Source: Oceanihabitans gracilariae (GTDB lineage Bacteria; Bacteroidota; Bacteroidia; Flavobacteriales; Flavobacteriaceae). Taken from it: a stretch of 64,000 bases of DNA. The notes below the pieces were generated by a model. The model was given only the letters and a program-made list of their open reading frames with translations, ran no database searches and was not told the origin of the DNA. Shown piece by piece: positions 62,654 to 64,000 of this stretch; position 1 is the first letter of the stretch, and each line of letters starts with the position of its first letter. Location of the stretch: contig NZ_JBHULM010000007.1 of assembly GCF_042684485.1 (NCBI RefSeq), positions 661,149-725,148 on the forward strand. Direction: 5' to 3'. A program made the position numbers and the translations under genes.

Positions 62654-63781
62654 ATGGCACATTTTGAACTATCTAAAATACTGCATAACAACCAAGAGCA
62701 AGTAAAAATTGATTTTGAATATAATTTTGAAGTAAAGGAGTATGTAAAGCAATTTCCGTTAGTAAAATGGAGCAATACACATGGCACTTATTATATTCCG
62801 TTTAGTAAAACAAATGTGAATAATTTGTATAAACATTTAAGAGCAAAACAGCATGTGGTGGATTATAGTTTGCTACTAGAGGAAGGCTATAAAAAGAATG
62901 AAAAGCCTAATGCTGATAAAAATTTAAATGCTTTAAAAGAAGATTATTTTGAGCCAATTAAAGGATTTGTAAAATGGATGCATCAAAAAAGATATAGTTT
63001 AAATACCATACAAACTTATGAATCTATGCTTATTGTGTTTTTTAAATTTCATAACACAAAACGAATAGAGGATATTACGAATGCAGATTTAATAGATTTT
63101 AATACTAATTATATTTTAGCAAATAATTACTCTTACACTTACCAAAACCAAATGGTTAATGCTATTAAGCTTTTTTACAAGCAAACGCATAATATACATA
63201 TTGATATAGAGACTTTAGACAGGCCAAAAAAAGACAAGCGTTTGCCCGAAGTTTTAAGTTTAGACGAAGTAAAAGAAATTTTATTTAGTGCCACCAATTT
63301 AAAACACAAAACCTTGCTGTGCTTGTTATATTCTTGCGGATTGCGAATTGGCGAAGCATTGCATTTAAAACTTACTTCTTTAGATCTAGAACGCAGATTA
63401 TTACATGTAAAATCAGGAAAAGGTAAAAAAGACAGATATGTACCTTTATCTATTACCATGATTTCGATATTACGAAAGTATTATAAAAGTTATAAACCAA
63501 AGCAATTTTTATTTGAAGGACAGCATGGTGGCGAATATTCGGCAGTAAGTTCAAGACAAGTATTACGTAGAATAGTAAAACGAACACATATTAAAAAGCA
63601 CGTTACGCTGCACACTTTACGACATAGTTACGCGACACATTTGCTAGAAAACGGAACAGATCTTAGGTTTATACAGGAACTTTTAGGGCATAACAGTCCG
63701 AAAACCACCATGATTTACACACACGTAAGCACCATAAGTTTAGAAAAAATCAAGAATCCTTTTGATGATTTTGAAATTTAA
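62654..63781 (+). CDS. Tyrosine recombinase/integrase
   Basis: A 375-residue recombinase. Residues about 1-95 are a small extra N-terminal domain, 98-185 the SAM-like core-binding domain, and the rest the catalytic domain. The active-site residues are visible: R231 (CGLRIGEAL), K256 or K258 (SGKGKKDRYVPL), H320 and R323 (HTLRHSY), H346 (LLGHNS) and nucleophile Y355 (MIYTH). It is an orphan: no attachment site or phage gene is seen. It could be a Xer-like or mobile-element recombinase. No terminator is visible. Confidence 0.92.
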   Translation: MAHFELSKILHNNQEQVKIDFEYNFEVKEYVKQFPLVKWSNTHGTYYIPFSKTNVNNLYKHLRAKQHVVDYSLLLEEGYKKNEKPNADKNLNALKEDYFEPIKGFVKWMHQKRYSLNTIQTYESMLIVFFKFHNTKRIEDITNADLIDFNTNYILANNYSYTYQNQMVNAIKLFYKQTHNIHIDIETLDRPKKDKRLPEVLSLDEVKEILFSATNLKHKTLLCLLYSCGLRIGEALHLKLTSLDLERRLLHVKSGKGKKDRYVPLSITMISILRKYYKSYKPKQFLFEGQHGGEYSAVSSRQVLRRIVKRTHIKKHVTLHTLRHSYATHLLENGTDLRFIQELLGHNSPKTTMIYTHVSTISLEKIKNPFDDFEI

Positions 63782-63892
63782 TCTACATTTAAAAAAATAT
63801 AAACGCTGTATGAATACATTGATTTACATCTCTTTTAGATGCAAAACGATGTGTTTTACGAGTATATAAACTAGTTAGCCATAATTTGAAAA

Positions 63893-64000
63893 ATGACCGT
63901 ATTAACAGAAAATCAAGTAACTGAACTTTGTGTTTTTATAGAAAACCGAATTGAAAAAATCGGATGTGACCACTCATTGAAAAACACTTTTGAATGGGCT
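63893..64000 (+). CDS. Start of a DUF2695-like protein (cut by the window)
   Basis: Thirty-six residues from ATG 63893 to the edge: MTVLTENQVTELCVFIENR, then IEKIGCDHSLKNTFEWA. The CDHSLKNTFEWA segment is the conserved start of DUF2695 proteins, which carry further Cys that may bind metal. The rest lies beyond the window, so function cannot be judged. Confidence 0.6.
   Translation, partial: MTVLTENQVTELCVFIENRIEKIGCDHSLKNTFEWA

Noticed and set aside
63823..63834. FNR-like TGATTTACATCT near the right edge
   Set aside because: The second half-site lacks the final A and no -7 element lies at the expected distance.
1..64000. CRISPR arrays, rRNA, tRNA, insertion sequences, prophage
   Set aside because: No repeat-spacer pattern, RNA-gene signature, transposase or phage structural gene was recognised on either strand.

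Overview
The window is low-GC chromosomal DNA from a Bacteroidota bacterium, most likely a marine-type member of the Flavobacteriaceae. Evidence: promoters carry the TAnnTTTG -7 element of this phylum, Shine-Dalgarno sequences are essentially absent, there are several carboxypeptidase-regulatory-domain TonB receptors, a LytS/LytTR pair with 2TM-domain proteins, a fused CcoN/CcoO oxidase subunit, and many lipoproteins. No rRNA, tRNA, CRISPR array, insertion sequence or prophage was seen. The left edge cuts the ccoNO gene and the right edge cuts a DUF2695-like gene.

Layout. 1-4700: end of a cbb3 oxidase operon (ccoNO, ccoQ, single-heme ccoP, ccoG, fixH/ccoH, a TauE/SafE-like membrane protein). 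4700-6700: a PLP-dependent decarboxylase and a CBS-pair protein. 6800-9900: a nitrosative-stress group (Rrf2/NsrR-like regulator, Ric/YtfE di-iron repair protein, a histidine-motif multi-pass membrane protein, a hemerythrin). 9900-14500: an outer-membrane barrel and a SCO copper chaperone, then nirV-nirK (copper nitrite reductase with a fused cytochrome c), and a divergent universal stress protein. 15300-22800: a nine-gene nos operon for N2O reduction with Sec/lipoprotein-type (clade II-like) NosZ. 23000-26000: hemN with a universal stress protein, and a YceI lipoprotein. 26100-39000: LysE/LysR pair, a His-rich TonB receptor, a LETM1-like protein, a two-component system with three 2TM domains, a second TonB receptor, and tonB. 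39300-64000: mostly housekeeping and mixed genes (guaB, porin, ferritin, HMG-CoA lyase, pyrD, pepT, hsp20, siderophore receptor, yajC, nusB, amino-acid dehydrogenase, ABC exporter, PUR-domain protein, acyltransferase, BASS transporter, CsaA-like, thioredoxin-like, tyrosine recombinase).

How it works together. The first 26 kb is a respiratory island for oxygen limitation: high-affinity oxidase, nitrite to NO (NirK), N2O to N2 (NosZ), oxygen-independent heme synthesis (HemN), copper delivery (SCO, NosL, NosDFY) and defence against NO (Ric, hemerythrin, Rrf2 regulator). No NO reductase is visible in the window.

The most interesting signal is regulatory. Six promoters (CBS protein, nirK, the stress protein beside nirK, the nos operon, hemN, and tonB) each carry a TGAY-N4-ATCA box of FNR/DNR type whose centre lies exactly 29.5 bp upstream of a TAnnTT -7 element. 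A second motif (core TTGTCCTA), first seen as a 36-bp dyad over the promoter of the Rrf2 regulator gene, recurs at ric, nirK and nos. At nirK and nos it sits at the same offset from the FNR-type box. This predicts a two-input anaerobic and NO-responsive regulon. A separate 31-bp dyad (10-N11-10) is shared, again with identical spacing to the -7 box, by the siderophore-receptor gene and a porin gene. All functional statements are inferred from sequence; no database search was run.
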